From: an uncultured Lachnospiraceae bacterium
GTDB taxonomy: Bacteria; Bacillota; Clostridia; Lachnospirales; Lachnospiraceae
NCBI GenBank assembly: GCA_945827765.1
Contig: CALZPS010000010.1
Location: forward strand, 1 to 14,627
Direction: 5' to 3'
Length of the DNA: 14,627 nucleotides
This document shows positions 14,582 to 14,627 of this stretch, piece after piece. Position numbers and translations under genes: made by a program. Position 1 is the stretch's first letter, and each line of letters starts with the position of its first letter. The notes below the pieces were generated by a model. It saw only the letters and a list, made by a program, of their open reading frames with translations. It was not told the DNA's origin and did not search any database.

Positions 14582-14627
14582 CTGTCTCTTATACACATCT
14601 CCGAGCCCACGAGACCGTACTAGATCT
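14582..14627 (+). other. Nextera i7-side sequencing adapter (not genomic)
   Basis: The last 46 bases are synthetic. They are the reverse complement of the Tn5 mosaic end (14582-14600), CCGAGCCCACGAGAC (14601-14615), index CGTACTAG (14616-14623, usually called N702) and ATCT, the start of the P7 primer. Translated on the minus strand it gives the artefactual start MYKRQ on the DUF1116 frame. Confidence 0.98.

Noticed and set aside
1..14627. Inverted 19-base Tn5 mosaic ends at both window ends, resembling a 14.5 kb transposon.
   Set aside because: They are joined to Nextera adapter and index sequences and primer bases, so they come from library preparation. No transposase gene is present.

Overview
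This is a 14.5 kb piece of chromosome from a low-to-mid GC Clostridia, most likely a Lachnospiraceae-type gut Firmicute. It is flanked at both ends by untrimmed Illumina Nextera adapter (1-44 and 14582-14627), so the genomic sequence is 45-14581. The taxonomic guess rests on a second-type ClpX beside a divergent LigA, an RluF-type synthase, DUF4358 and DUF5721 proteins, an MBOAT/DHHW/SGNH cassette, strong AGGAGG ribosome binding sites and a CIRCE heat-shock operator. The genus cannot be fixed.

Region 1 (45-7158, minus strand): a tightly packed operon is read leftward from a promoter at about 7182-7210. Its order is SGNH hydrolase, DUF4358 membrane protein, MBOAT O-acyltransferase, DHHW (AlgJ/AlgX-like) protein, rluF, ligA. 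Genes overlap or lie within about 30 nt of each other. The first four look like an envelope glycan acylation cassette. The last two are an rRNA pseudouridine synthase and an NAD-dependent DNA ligase. A clpX-like gene follows with its own probable promoter and is cut by the contig end. In both the MBOAT and the DHHW protein the histidine normally regarded as catalytic is replaced, while the SGNH triad is intact.

Region 2 (7159-10777): a DUF5721 gene runs rightward from a promoter interleaved with the operon promoter, and ends at a hairpin terminator. htpG (Hsp90) runs leftward. A perfect CIRCE (HrcA operator) lies between htpG and a divergent GNAT acetyltransferase gene.

Region 3 (10802-14581, minus strand): a catabolic operon runs DUF1116 protein (E. 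coli YlbE/AllG type, 5' end cut by the contig end), FdrA, a 61-residue protein matching the C-terminal tail of E. coli FdrA, and a divergent acetokinase-family kinase. FdrA and YlbE are subunits of the oxamate carbamoyltransferase of E. coli allantoin breakdown, which is paired there with a carbamate kinase. Here an unusual acetokinase-like enzyme sits in the kinase position. This is the best candidate in the window for an undescribed biochemical arrangement.

No tRNA, rRNA, CRISPR array, insertion sequence or phage gene was seen.
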